Source: Magnetococcales bacterium
Lineage (GTDB): Bacteria > Pseudomonadota > Magnetococcia > Magnetococcales > JADFZT01
Assembly (NCBI GenBank): GCA_015232395.1
Contig: JADFZT010000037.1
Span: 1 to 45,844, forward strand
DNA: 45,844 nt
Reading direction: 5' to 3'
In this document: positions 23,910 through 30,668 of the stretch, one piece after another
Layout of the letters: each line of letters opens with the position of its first letter
Position numbering within the stretch: position 1 is the stretch's first letter
Made by a program: the position numbers and the translations under genes
The notes under the pieces: model-generated
Database searches by the model: none
Told to the model about the DNA's origin: nothing
Seen by the model: only the letters and a program-made list of their open reading frames with translations

Positions 23910-25490
23910 ATGAAAACCATAGACACCAAGAGATTAAACTTTCGAAAAAACACTGGCATCCCCCTTGTTTTGGCCCTGGCTGCCACTCTTTCAGGCTGCG
24001 CAACAACCGCAGAACAGGCCGCTCTGGAGTCACAACTTCAAAATGAAATCGCCGTGTTAAAGCAAGAACAGGCGGCCCTGACAGCCAAAACCCAGGCTGC
24101 TGAAGAAGCTGAGCAGGCTGCCCTGGAGAGAACAGCTTTGGCCGATTCCAGAATAGCTCAACTCTCCGGAGTCGATCTGCTTCTTCCACCCAGTGCCAAG
24201 TCCGGAGAGTGTTATGCCCGGATCTGGGCGGAGCCGGTCTATAAGACCAAGGAGGTCGAGGTGTTGGTTCGAGAGGCTGGCGAAAAGGTTCACACCGTCC
24301 CGGCCGAGTATATCTGCTCCGATGAAACCGTCCTGGTGAAGGAAGCCTCCACCAAACTGGTCCCCGTGCCTGCGGTCTATGGTACGCATGAGGAGACCAT
24401 CATGACCCAGGAGGCTTCACAGCTCTGGAAAACGGGTCTGGATAAAAATGATCCTCCGGCAAACGTGGCACTACTGGCCGCCGCCAAGGATCACGGCATT
24501 GATCTGGATGCTGCCGTACCTGGCACCTGTTTCCACGAGCACTATCGTCCAGCCCAGTTCACGACCGAAAGCAAACAAGTGTTGAAGGCTGAAGCCAGTG
24601 AAAACGTGGATGTTTCCGCCGCCCAGTTTCGCATGGAGCAACAGACGGTTTTGGTCAAAGAGGCCTCCACCAAACTGATTGCTGTTCCTGCCGTCTATGA
24701 AACGATCGAAGAGTCTGTCCTGGATGTGCCCGCTCACACCATTTGGAAAAAGGGGACCGGCCCCATCCAGAAGATTGATGAAGCCACGGGCGAAATTATG
24801 TGTCTTGTCGATGTACCCGCCACCTACAAGACGATCACCAAACGCATCCTGAAATCTCCCGCCACTACAAAAACCGTGGAGATTCCTGCACAATACAAAA
24901 CCATCATGGTTTCCAGGCTGGCTGAGAGTGCCAAGGCGAGCCATACTGAAATTCCAGCCGAATACAATACAGTATCCATCACCAAAAAAGTTTCTGAGCA
25001 TAGCTTTGTCTGGCATGAAATTCATAACCGGGATGAGCCGAGAAAGACACGTACCGGCAACAAGATTTGCCTGACTGAAACCCCTGCCAAATATAAAACA
25101 GTCACTCGTCGTGTGGTCGAAATACCAGCTACTACCAAAGAGATCAACATTCCGGCCAAATACCAGACAGAAGAAGTATGCAAGCTCGTCACCCCGGCTT
25201 CTGAAACACGTACCGTCATTCCTGCAGAATACAAAACGGTGAGTTATCAGGAAATTGCCCAGGAAGGTCGCATGGAGTGGCGGCCCATTTTATGCGAGAC
25301 AAACACAACCCCCGACGTGATCCGTAAGTTGCAGACCAGTCTTCAGGAAAAAGGCTATTATGATGGCCCCATCGACGGCATCATCGGAGTGCTGACCATT
25401 CGGGGCTTGAACGGCTATCAACAGGCGAACAATCTACCCACCGATCGCTACCTCAACCTGGAAACCCTGAAAAATCTCGGTATTATTTGA
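23910..25490 (+). CDS. Repeat-rich lipoprotein with peptidoglycan-binding C terminus
   Basis: A 526-residue predicted outer-membrane lipoprotein. The signal peptide ends in the lipobox LSGC with the lipidated Cys30; Ala at +2 favours outer-membrane sorting. A short Ala/Glu/Gln coiled coil (about residues 31-88) resembles Lpp-type helices. Residues about 105-455 consist of degenerate repeats of a (V/I)PA-x-Y-x-T unit, at least nine copies, two of which carry an almost identical TVLVKEASTKL segment. The last 60 residues match a PG_binding_1 domain: VIRKLQTSLQEKGYYDGPID. It probably tethers the outer membrane to peptidoglycan. AGGAA precedes the ATG, and a terminator-like hairpin lies 45 bases after the stop, so it is probably monocistronic. 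The repeat array itself is not a family I can name. Confidence 0.75.
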   Translation: MKTIDTKRLNFRKNTGIPLVLALAATLSGCATTAEQAALESQLQNEIAVLKQEQAALTAKTQAAEEAEQAALERTALADSRIAQLSGVDLLLPPSAKSGECYARIWAEPVYKTKEVEVLVREAGEKVHTVPAEYICSDETVLVKEASTKLVPVPAVYGTHEETIMTQEASQLWKTGLDKNDPPANVALLAAAKDHGIDLDAAVPGTCFHEHYRPAQFTTESKQVLKAEASENVDVSAAQFRMEQQTVLVKEASTKLIAVPAVYETIEESVLDVPAHTIWKKGTGPIQKIDEATGEIMCLVDVPATYKTITKRILKSPATTKTVEIPAQYKTIMVSRLAESAKASHTEIPAEYNTVSITKKVSEHSFVWHEIHNRDEPRKTRTGNKICLTETPAKYKTVTRRVVEIPATTKEINIPAKYQTEEVCKLVTPASETRTVIPAEYKTVSYQEIAQEGRMEWRPILCETNTTPDVIRKLQTSLQEKGYYDGPIDGIIGVLTIRGLNGYQQANNLPTDRYLNLETLKNLGII

Positions 25491-25534
25491 TCACGACAAT
25501 CTGAGGATGGCGAACGCCTAATTTTCGAGGATAT

Positions 25535-25570
25535 CCCTCGGCAAAGCCGGGGGGTCCTTATTGTTTTAAA
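25535..25570 (+). terminator. Intrinsic terminator after the lipoprotein gene
   Basis: An 8-bp stem, CCCTCGGC and GCCGGGGG with one U-G pair, encloses an AAA loop and is followed by TCCTTATTGTTTT. It lies 45 bases after the lipoprotein stop codon on the same strand. The T run is interrupted, so efficiency may be moderate. Confidence 0.55.
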
Positions 25571-25648
25571 CGAAAAGGGCAGACAGAACGACTACTGGAA
25601 ACAACGCAGATAGCAAACCTCCAATATACTTGAAAGTGAACGGAGGCG

Positions 25649-25720
25649 ATCGCGGTAGGAATGCCGGTTTCCCGGCGCCCCCGCCCAGATCCCGGCGTGC
25701 GCTGCTAACGCACCAGGCTC
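25649..25720 (-). ncRNA. Group II intron 3' end (domains V and VI)
   Basis: Read on the minus strand, the sequence starts GAGCC, includes the AGC catalytic triad, and folds into a domain V-like hairpin with GCGTTAGCAGCGC at its tip (25688-25720). A second hairpin, GCCGG-GAAA-CCGGC, follows as domain VI (25663-25676). The 3' end reads CCTACCGCGAT. It has an A eight bases from the end, where the branch point is expected, and ends in A-pyrimidine. The order maturase, domain V, domain VI, 3' splice site is canonical. Confidence 0.7.
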
Positions 25721-26028
25721 CTACCTTGAGCCCTAGCGTCAAAGCAGTGTGACGGTTGCGGATGCAGGATGGGGATTGGAGGGAAAAAGCGATCCAGTAT
25801 TTGTTTAAACCTGGACCAGGGCATCCGGCTTCGCTGACTGCGCCGACGTAGAGACCGCAGCCAGTACCGAGACACCCGATTGAAAAAGAAATTCAGGCTC
25901 CGTCCATTACCGGGAACCGTGTAGTAGTTCAGATGGCCACGCAGCCCCCTCTGAAGCCACTGCCCTGTTTCCCCAATAGGACGGCAATAGTTCCGAAAAC
26001 AGTGATGCTCAGGCCATAGTACGTCATT
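25705..26028 (-). pseudogene. Group II intron maturase (reverse transcriptase), C-terminal remnant
   Basis: The open minus-strand frame encodes the C-terminal end of a group II intron-encoded protein. Key parts are CRPIGETGQWLQRGLRGHLNYY, shown by its core GQWLQRGLRG and LNYYTVPGN, then RYWLRSLRRRSQR, then a PPIPILHPQP segment before the stop. These are typical of the maturase (X) region that follows the reverse-transcriptase palm. The palm with its YADD motif and the 5' intron domains are missing; coding similarity starts close to the Kef-type antiporter gene. The intron is therefore 5'-truncated and inactive. The remnant is followed by domains V and VI in the right order. Confidence 0.75.
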
Positions 26029-26041
26029 TTATTGGAGTGTA

Positions 26042-27652
26042 ATGATGGACATACTCGGATCAATTCAGATTCAAGACCCTGCTTGGATCGCAATAGCTTT
26101 TCTATTCGGGCTAATATTCAAACAATTCCAACTTGCTCCAATGTTAGGCTTTTTGGCAGCAGGTTTTATGCTCAATATCCTGGGCGTATCCAGCGACTCT
26201 TTTCTGAATGAGTTGGCAGATCTTGGGGTGACCCTGCTGCTTTTCACCATCGGGCTAAAATTACAATTAAAAACACTTGCCCGGCTTGAAACATGGGGCA
26301 CTGCCACTGCCCACATGATCATCAGTGTTATTGTCACCACATCGATTTTGCTGTTCCTGAGTCTGACTGCAATTCAAGCATTTGTCGACCTGAATTGGAC
26401 AGCCGCACTCATCGTTGCTTTTGCTCTCTCATTCTCCAGCACAGTTTTTGCTGTCACGGTCCTGGAAGAACGAGGAGCTATGGGCTCACAATATGGCCGG
26501 ACATCCATCGGAATATTGGTTATTCAAGATATTGCAGCAGTGATCTTTTTGGCTGCTTCCTCGGGCAAGTTGCCATCTGTCTGGGCTATCTTTTTGTTGG
26601 CATTAATTCCTGGGCGCCATTTGTTGGGCTATATACTTTCTCTGTCAGGCCACCGTGAACTACTCACTCTGTTCGGTTTCGTCACTGCTCTGGGTGGAGC
26701 AGCCATATTTGAACTTGTAGGGATGAAAGGAGATCTTGGCGCGTTGATTTTAGGTGTGTTACTGGCAAGTCATCCTCGCGCAGGGGAGTTATCCAAACAC
26801 CTTCTGGGTTTCAAAGATGTATTTTTAGTTGGTTTTTTCCTCACAATAGGACTTTCAGGTTTGCCAACTTGGGAGACTGCTCTGGCTGCTCTGATACTGC
26901 TTCTGATCTTGCCGGTCAAAGGGGGGCTGTTCTATCTACTATTGACTCGTTTCAAAGTCCGAGCCAGAGCCGCAACACAGGGCGGAGCCATTTTAACCAA
27001 TTACTCTGAATTTGGCTTGATTGTCGCCGCTATTGCCATAAATGTGGAGTGGTTACCAACTGAGTGGGTTACCATCCTCGCCCTTGCACTCTCTTTTTCG
27101 TTTCTCCTCGCCTCACCTTTGAATAACCGAACGGATGATTTCTACGAAAAATTCCATGATTGGTTAGTGCGTTGGGAAAGAGATGAGCGTTTACCAGAAG
27201 ATGAGGAAATTTCTATTTCCGGGAACTGTCTCCTAATCCTGGGGATGGGTAAAGTAGGACAGGCAGCCTATGATGAAATATTGAAACAATCAAAAGGGAA
27301 AATCCTGGGTATCGACGTTGATGAAAACGTGGTGGCGCAGAACAGCGCAGATGGTCGCAATGTCGTATTCGGTGACGCCTCCCATCCAGAATTCTGGTCA
27401 CTATTTACTGATGGCCATCAGGGGGTAAAAATGATTTTGTTGGCTATGCCCCATCAAAAGGCCAATATTTTAGTGGCAGATAATCTACGTGAACATGGCT
27501 ATCAGGGGGCTTTAGTAGCTACCGCTCTATATCCTGACCAGGAAGCATACTTGAAAGAACACGGCATTACCGAGGTCTATAATGTCTACAATGAAGTCGG
27601 TTTGGGAGTTGCCACACATATGTTTGAAGCAATGAAGCAATTGGAAAAATAG
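26042..27652 (+). CDS. Kef-type cation:proton antiporter with NAD-binding domain
   Basis: A 536-residue monovalent-cation:proton antiporter (CPA2). About twelve membrane segments occupy residues 5-375, including the conserved LGVTLLLFTIGLKLQ and FALSFSSTVFAVTVLEE segments typical of the exchanger core. A cytoplasmic Rossmann (TrkA-N/RCK) domain begins at about residue 395 with the dinucleotide-binding motif G401-M-G403-K-V-G406 and an acidic residue at the end of the second strand (GIDVDEN). KefB/C-type systems export K+ under electrophile stress, gated by glutathione adducts. This protein is shorter than KefC (about 620), and no ancillary quinone reductase gene is nearby, so the ion could be K+ or Na+. 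GGAG is close to ATG 26042; ATG 26045 is equally possible. Confidence 0.85.
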   Translation: MMDILGSIQIQDPAWIAIAFLFGLIFKQFQLAPMLGFLAAGFMLNILGVSSDSFLNELADLGVTLLLFTIGLKLQLKTLARLETWGTATAHMIISVIVTTSILLFLSLTAIQAFVDLNWTAALIVAFALSFSSTVFAVTVLEERGAMGSQYGRTSIGILVIQDIAAVIFLAASSGKLPSVWAIFLLALIPGRHLLGYILSLSGHRELLTLFGFVTALGGAAIFELVGMKGDLGALILGVLLASHPRAGELSKHLLGFKDVFLVGFFLTIGLSGLPTWETALAALILLLILPVKGGLFYLLLTRFKVRARAATQGGAILTNYSEFGLIVAAIAINVEWLPTEWVTILALALSFSFLLASPLNNRTDDFYEKFHDWLVRWERDERLPEDEEISISGNCLLILGMGKVGQAAYDEILKQSKGKILGIDVDENVVAQNSADGRNVVFGDASHPEFWSLFTDGHQGVKMILLAMPHQKANILVADNLREHGYQGALVATALYPDQEAYLKEHGITEVYNVYNEVGLGVATHMFEAMKQLEK

Positions 27653-27974
27653 GCTTTTTAGAGTCGAGTTTCGAGGTCCAACATCTCCCTTTTATGACGT
27701 CTGATGCAATTTTGAGGACTCTCCTGCTTGCATATTCCGTGCTCGTTGTTTTTATTTCTTTTTCACAAATACTCGTCTACCCTTCCAGAGGATGAAAAGT
27801 CACCTGTGCATGGCGAATTCCAACTCACGCCGTCGCAGGTAGCTGAAAAAGCCCCCGAAAGTTGGTCCATCTCACCTCCCCCAACTTCGTTCTCCGTCAT
27901 CGACATGACCTTGCAGGCAGATGTTTTTGGTGACGATGAGATTTACAAGGAGGACAACTGTTTTTGCTTGGAAA
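27653..27974. other. Intergenic region containing the left copy of a 47-bp repeat
   Basis: These 322 bases lie between the antiporter and the convergent Spo0M-like gene. No gene is supported. The left copy of the 47-bp direct repeat at 27811-27857 is the only notable element, and no clear terminator is seen for either flanking gene. Confidence 0.4.
27811..27857 (-). repeat. 47-bp direct repeat, left copy
   Basis: This 47-bp stretch matches 32780-32826 at 44 positions in the same orientation. Read on the minus strand it encodes FFSYLRRRELEFA, and two of the three differences between copies are silent in that frame. It may be the end of a decayed gene or a recombination site. The two copies bracket the four-gene TAXI/DUF2491/PspA/Spo0M cassette. 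Confidence 0.75.
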
Positions 27975-28937
27975 TCAACGATTCGCCACCCACATGGGGG
28001 TCCATCGGGAACAGGCGTCGTTGCCGATGGCAACCAGGCAGGCCTGCACCTGCCAGATGTGGCGTGCTGCCTCTCCTTGATAGCTGGGGTTGGCCCCTGG
28101 AGGCAGGGTCAGATCAATGGCCCATTCATGCTCGGAATGGGCCTGAAGTTGCAGGGAGCCATCCACTTCCAGCTCTTCAGCATGGGTATTGATGGTGACG
28201 GGCAGATCCTCTTGCTCAATGTAGACCTCCATCCCCTCCTCCACCAGGGTGGGCAGGTTGTCGACCACCACCTCCTCAACGCTGCGAATCTGCAGATAAA
28301 CCCGTTGGATTTCCAAATCCTGGGATCCCACAACAGCACGCACCCGGAGCTGGAAAGGTCCCTCCAGGTTGGGCTCTACCGCTTCCACCTCCAGATTGAC
28401 CCGGCCCCCGGAAACGGCATGGCCAGCACCATCGAACCCGGGCGAAGAGACCGCCTCACCCCCCTGGGCAATCTCCACCCCCACCCAGCCGGAATCCGGA
28501 TCGTTGCCCCTTACATCGAGACCGGCATAAAAAGACCAACCGTGCCGGAACAGCTCCCCGTCAAAAGTGGGTAGGGAACCGGCGGACAACTCCACGTCAA
28601 AGAGCCATTCGTTTTCGGAACCGGCCTCCAGGGTTCCGATGTCATCGATTTCATATTCCTGGCGGCCTGTTTCCTGGCTGCGATGGAGGTGGCGCTCCTC
28701 GACGCGGATGCCTTGCGAATCCTCTATGGCTGTCGGCACATCCGTAAGCTCAATCTCCTCCCGGCCCCGCACCTTGAGATAGACCCGGGCCACATTCAAA
28801 GCCGCCTCGCCGACATTGGCCTGCACACGTACTTGAAACGCCCCCGCCAGGGTGGGTTCCAAAACCTCCAGGGTGACGGTAGCCCCACCCCCCGTGACCA
28901 GATTTTTGATCGATTTCAGCTTGCCAAAAAAGCCCAT
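27975..28937 (-). CDS. Spo0M-like arrestin-fold protein with internal duplication
   Basis: A 320-residue cytoplasmic protein resembling the SpoOM family, which has an arrestin-like beta-sandwich fold. Two copies of a similar block are visible: GATVTLEVLEPTLAGAFQVR at about residue 18 and GRVNLEVEAVEPNLEGPFQL near residue 176. Each is followed by a strand of the VYLKVR/VYLQIR type. It begins MGFFGKLKSIKN, a small amphipathic helix that might touch membranes. The ribosome-binding site is AAGGGG. In Bacillus, Spo0M influences sporulation and division by an unclear mechanism. It is the last gene of the minus-strand cassette, 57 bases after the PspA-like gene. Arrestin-like proteins and PspA often occur together in envelope-stress clusters. 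Confidence 0.75.
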   Translation of the reverse strand: MGFFGKLKSIKNLVTGGGATVTLEVLEPTLAGAFQVRVQANVGEAALNVARVYLKVRGREEIELTDVPTAIEDSQGIRVEERHLHRSQETGRQEYEIDDIGTLEAGSENEWLFDVELSAGSLPTFDGELFRHGWSFYAGLDVRGNDPDSGWVGVEIAQGGEAVSSPGFDGAGHAVSGGRVNLEVEAVEPNLEGPFQLRVRAVVGSQDLEIQRVYLQIRSVEEVVVDNLPTLVEEGMEVYIEQEDLPVTINTHAEELEVDGSLQLQAHSEHEWAIDLTLPPGANPSYQGEAARHIWQVQACLVAIGNDACSRWTPMWVANR

Positions 28938-28994
28938 GCCCTGCCCCTTCTCAACAGCTCCTCAACAACGAAACCATTCTATTCCCTCTCCTCC

Positions 28995-29756
28995 TCAAAG
29001 TCCGGCGAAAGGATCGGAGATGTCCTGCTCCTTTTTGGCTTCCGCTCCCAGGATCTCCTGCAACAGATCCTCGTCGCCGCTCTTGCCCTTGGCAGCCATT
29101 TCGTCGGCGCTCATGGTGGCCATCGCCGCCTGGGTCTCAGCCTCTTCGGTGGCTTGGTTCATGGCGTCGAGAGCAATACCCATCTCATCGAAGCCGCCAG
29201 CGAGTCCTGCCAGCTCTTTTTGCTCCTGCTCCCGCATTTTGGCGGCTTCCTGGCGCATTTTGGCCGTTTCCATCCGGGTCCGGGCCTTGTCCAGCTGTTG
29301 TTGCATTGTTTCACGCCGAGCTTTGACCTGATCGTAAACTGACTGAATTTGATCCAGAATAGCCTTTTTCTCCCCATCCTCGCCCTTTTCCCGTTCCACT
29401 TCCGCCTGGGCGTTCTGCAACTGGGCGGCGAGCTTGCGGGCCTTGTCCATGATGCCCGCCCGTGCCGATTCATCCACCCCTTCCAGGCGCCCCTTGAGGA
29501 TGCGCAACGCCTGGCGGACTTGATCGGCCTTGCGCTCCCAGGCCTTGGTCTCTTCCACATCCTTGTCGTAAGCGCGCCGGGCCTTGACCAGTTTTTCCCG
29601 CAGGGTATTGAGCTTGTCATCCAACATCTGGATCTGGGCTTGGCTGACTGCTTCGGGATCAAGCCGGGCCAGGGTGGAGGTGACACTTTTCATGCCATCC
29701 TCCATTTTGACTTTGGCGGTTTTTCCAAACAGCTTGGCAAATCCTTTCCATCCCAT
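28995..29756 (-). CDS. PspA/IM30-family protein (YjfJ-like)
   Basis: A 253-residue, almost fully helical coiled-coil protein of the PspA/IM30 (ESCRT-III-like) family. Residues about 20-190 form long charged heptad helices with a conserved alpha-1 to alpha-4 pattern, for example LNTLREKLVKARRAYDKDVE. The N terminus MGWKGFAKLFGKTAK is amphipathic and basic, suited to membrane binding. The C terminus is Met/Ala/Glu-rich and ends DPFAGL. Members polymerise on damaged membranes. In E. coli, yjfJ (PspA-like) is adjacent to yjfK (DUF2491); here the DUF2491 gene is the upstream neighbour, which supports a YjfJ-type assignment rather than the classical pspABC system. The ribosome-binding site AGGAGA is strong. 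Confidence 0.85.
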   Translation of the reverse strand: MGWKGFAKLFGKTAKVKMEDGMKSVTSTLARLDPEAVSQAQIQMLDDKLNTLREKLVKARRAYDKDVEETKAWERKADQVRQALRILKGRLEGVDESARAGIMDKARKLAAQLQNAQAEVEREKGEDGEKKAILDQIQSVYDQVKARRETMQQQLDKARTRMETAKMRQEAAKMREQEQKELAGLAGGFDEMGIALDAMNQATEEAETQAAMATMSADEMAAKGKSGDEDLLQEILGAEAKKEQDISDPFAGL

Positions 29757-29842
29757 GATGCATCTCTCCTGACTCGAAAAGTAATACCGATGATAAAATG
29801 TCCCTGTCTCTCCAACTCCCGATGGGGAGAAGCAACACCCTA

Positions 29843-30538
29843 TCAGCCCCCTTTGAAGTAGGTCGGCTCCAGATCCAGGCCCATACTGATCTCCACCCAG
29901 GCCTCATCCGCAGTTTCCACCGCTGAAAGCAGGGCATATTCGACATTTCCCTCTCCTTCCAGTAACCGGGCATAGAGCATAGCTTGGTGTGATACAGCTG
30001 CCTCTGCCTCTACCTCTTCTGGGAAAAAATGCTGTTCCTCCATGGAAAGCGGGGCAACCTGTTCGTCCCCCCTACCCCACACGCGATTATAAAGGAAACT
30101 TCCCTTGACGCTCTTAAATTTCGAAAGACCGATGGAGCCATCCTCCTCCGACAACCAAAATTCCCACTCTTGTGCAGAGGAGGGATTGATTTCGTCGTGG
30201 GACTGGAAAAAACGGGTACCGCCATCAAACGGCTCACCGTTGGGAGCCACCGCCACCTCCAAAAAGCCCTTCCCCTGGTCCAGATAAAACCGGTAAAGCT
30301 GCACCCCTTCCAGATCAAAACGGCCCATCGCCGAGATAACCAGATCCTGGCCGGGCCACTGCAGCTGTCCCCCTTGGGATTCATGGAGAATGAATGGGGT
30401 CTCCTCCACGGTGATCGGCATCCCAGGGACAAGCCCGAAAGGTGGTTTTTCCTTGGGGCCATCCCCTCCCCCGAACAAACGTTTTTTCATGGAACCAGCT
30501 ACCGCCCTGGTCATCCCCATGGCCGCTCGTATCGACAT
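29843..30538 (-). CDS. DUF2491 protein (YjfK-like)
   Basis: A 231-residue soluble protein with a DUF2491 domain, the family of E. coli YjfK. The N terminus is basic (SMKKRLFGGGDGPKEKPPF). The body is predicted to be mostly beta, with the segments GQDLVISAMGRFDLEGVQLY and LYRFYLDQGKGFLEVAV. The C-terminal third is acidic and carries HFFPEEVEAEAAVSHQAML. No catalytic motif is evident, and the function of the family is unknown. The gene sits 86 bases before the PspA-like gene in the same order as yjfK and yjfJ should interact. The association of these two families across genomes is known; a direct link to membrane repair is inference. Confidence 0.82.
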   Translation of the reverse strand: MSIRAAMGMTRAVAGSMKKRLFGGGDGPKEKPPFGLVPGMPITVEETPFILHESQGGQLQWPGQDLVISAMGRFDLEGVQLYRFYLDQGKGFLEVAVAPNGEPFDGGTRFFQSHDEINPSSAQEWEFWLSEEDGSIGLSKFKSVKGSFLYNRVWGRGDEQVAPLSMEEQHFFPEEVEAEAAVSHQAMLYARLLEGEGNVEYALLSAVETADEAWVEISMGLDLEPTYFKGG

Positions 30539-30668
30539 GGCGCAATCCTTTCCTTATCCATATGGCAGGGGGCCAGAGAAAAAAATCCGCCAGCTCTTTC
30601 CTGTTATGACAGGGGCCCGGAAGGAGCCCCCCTTTCGACCCCCCTGCCGATGTGTCAAGGGGGTGGAT

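Noticed and set aside
24471-25025. Minus-strand frame opposite the lipoprotein
   Set aside because: Antisense shadow with no ribosome-binding site; the plus-strand repeats are coherent at the protein level.
27728-28574. Plus-strand frames overlapping the end of the Spo0M-like gene
   Set aside because: They run into the antisense of a supported gene and show no recognisable domain.
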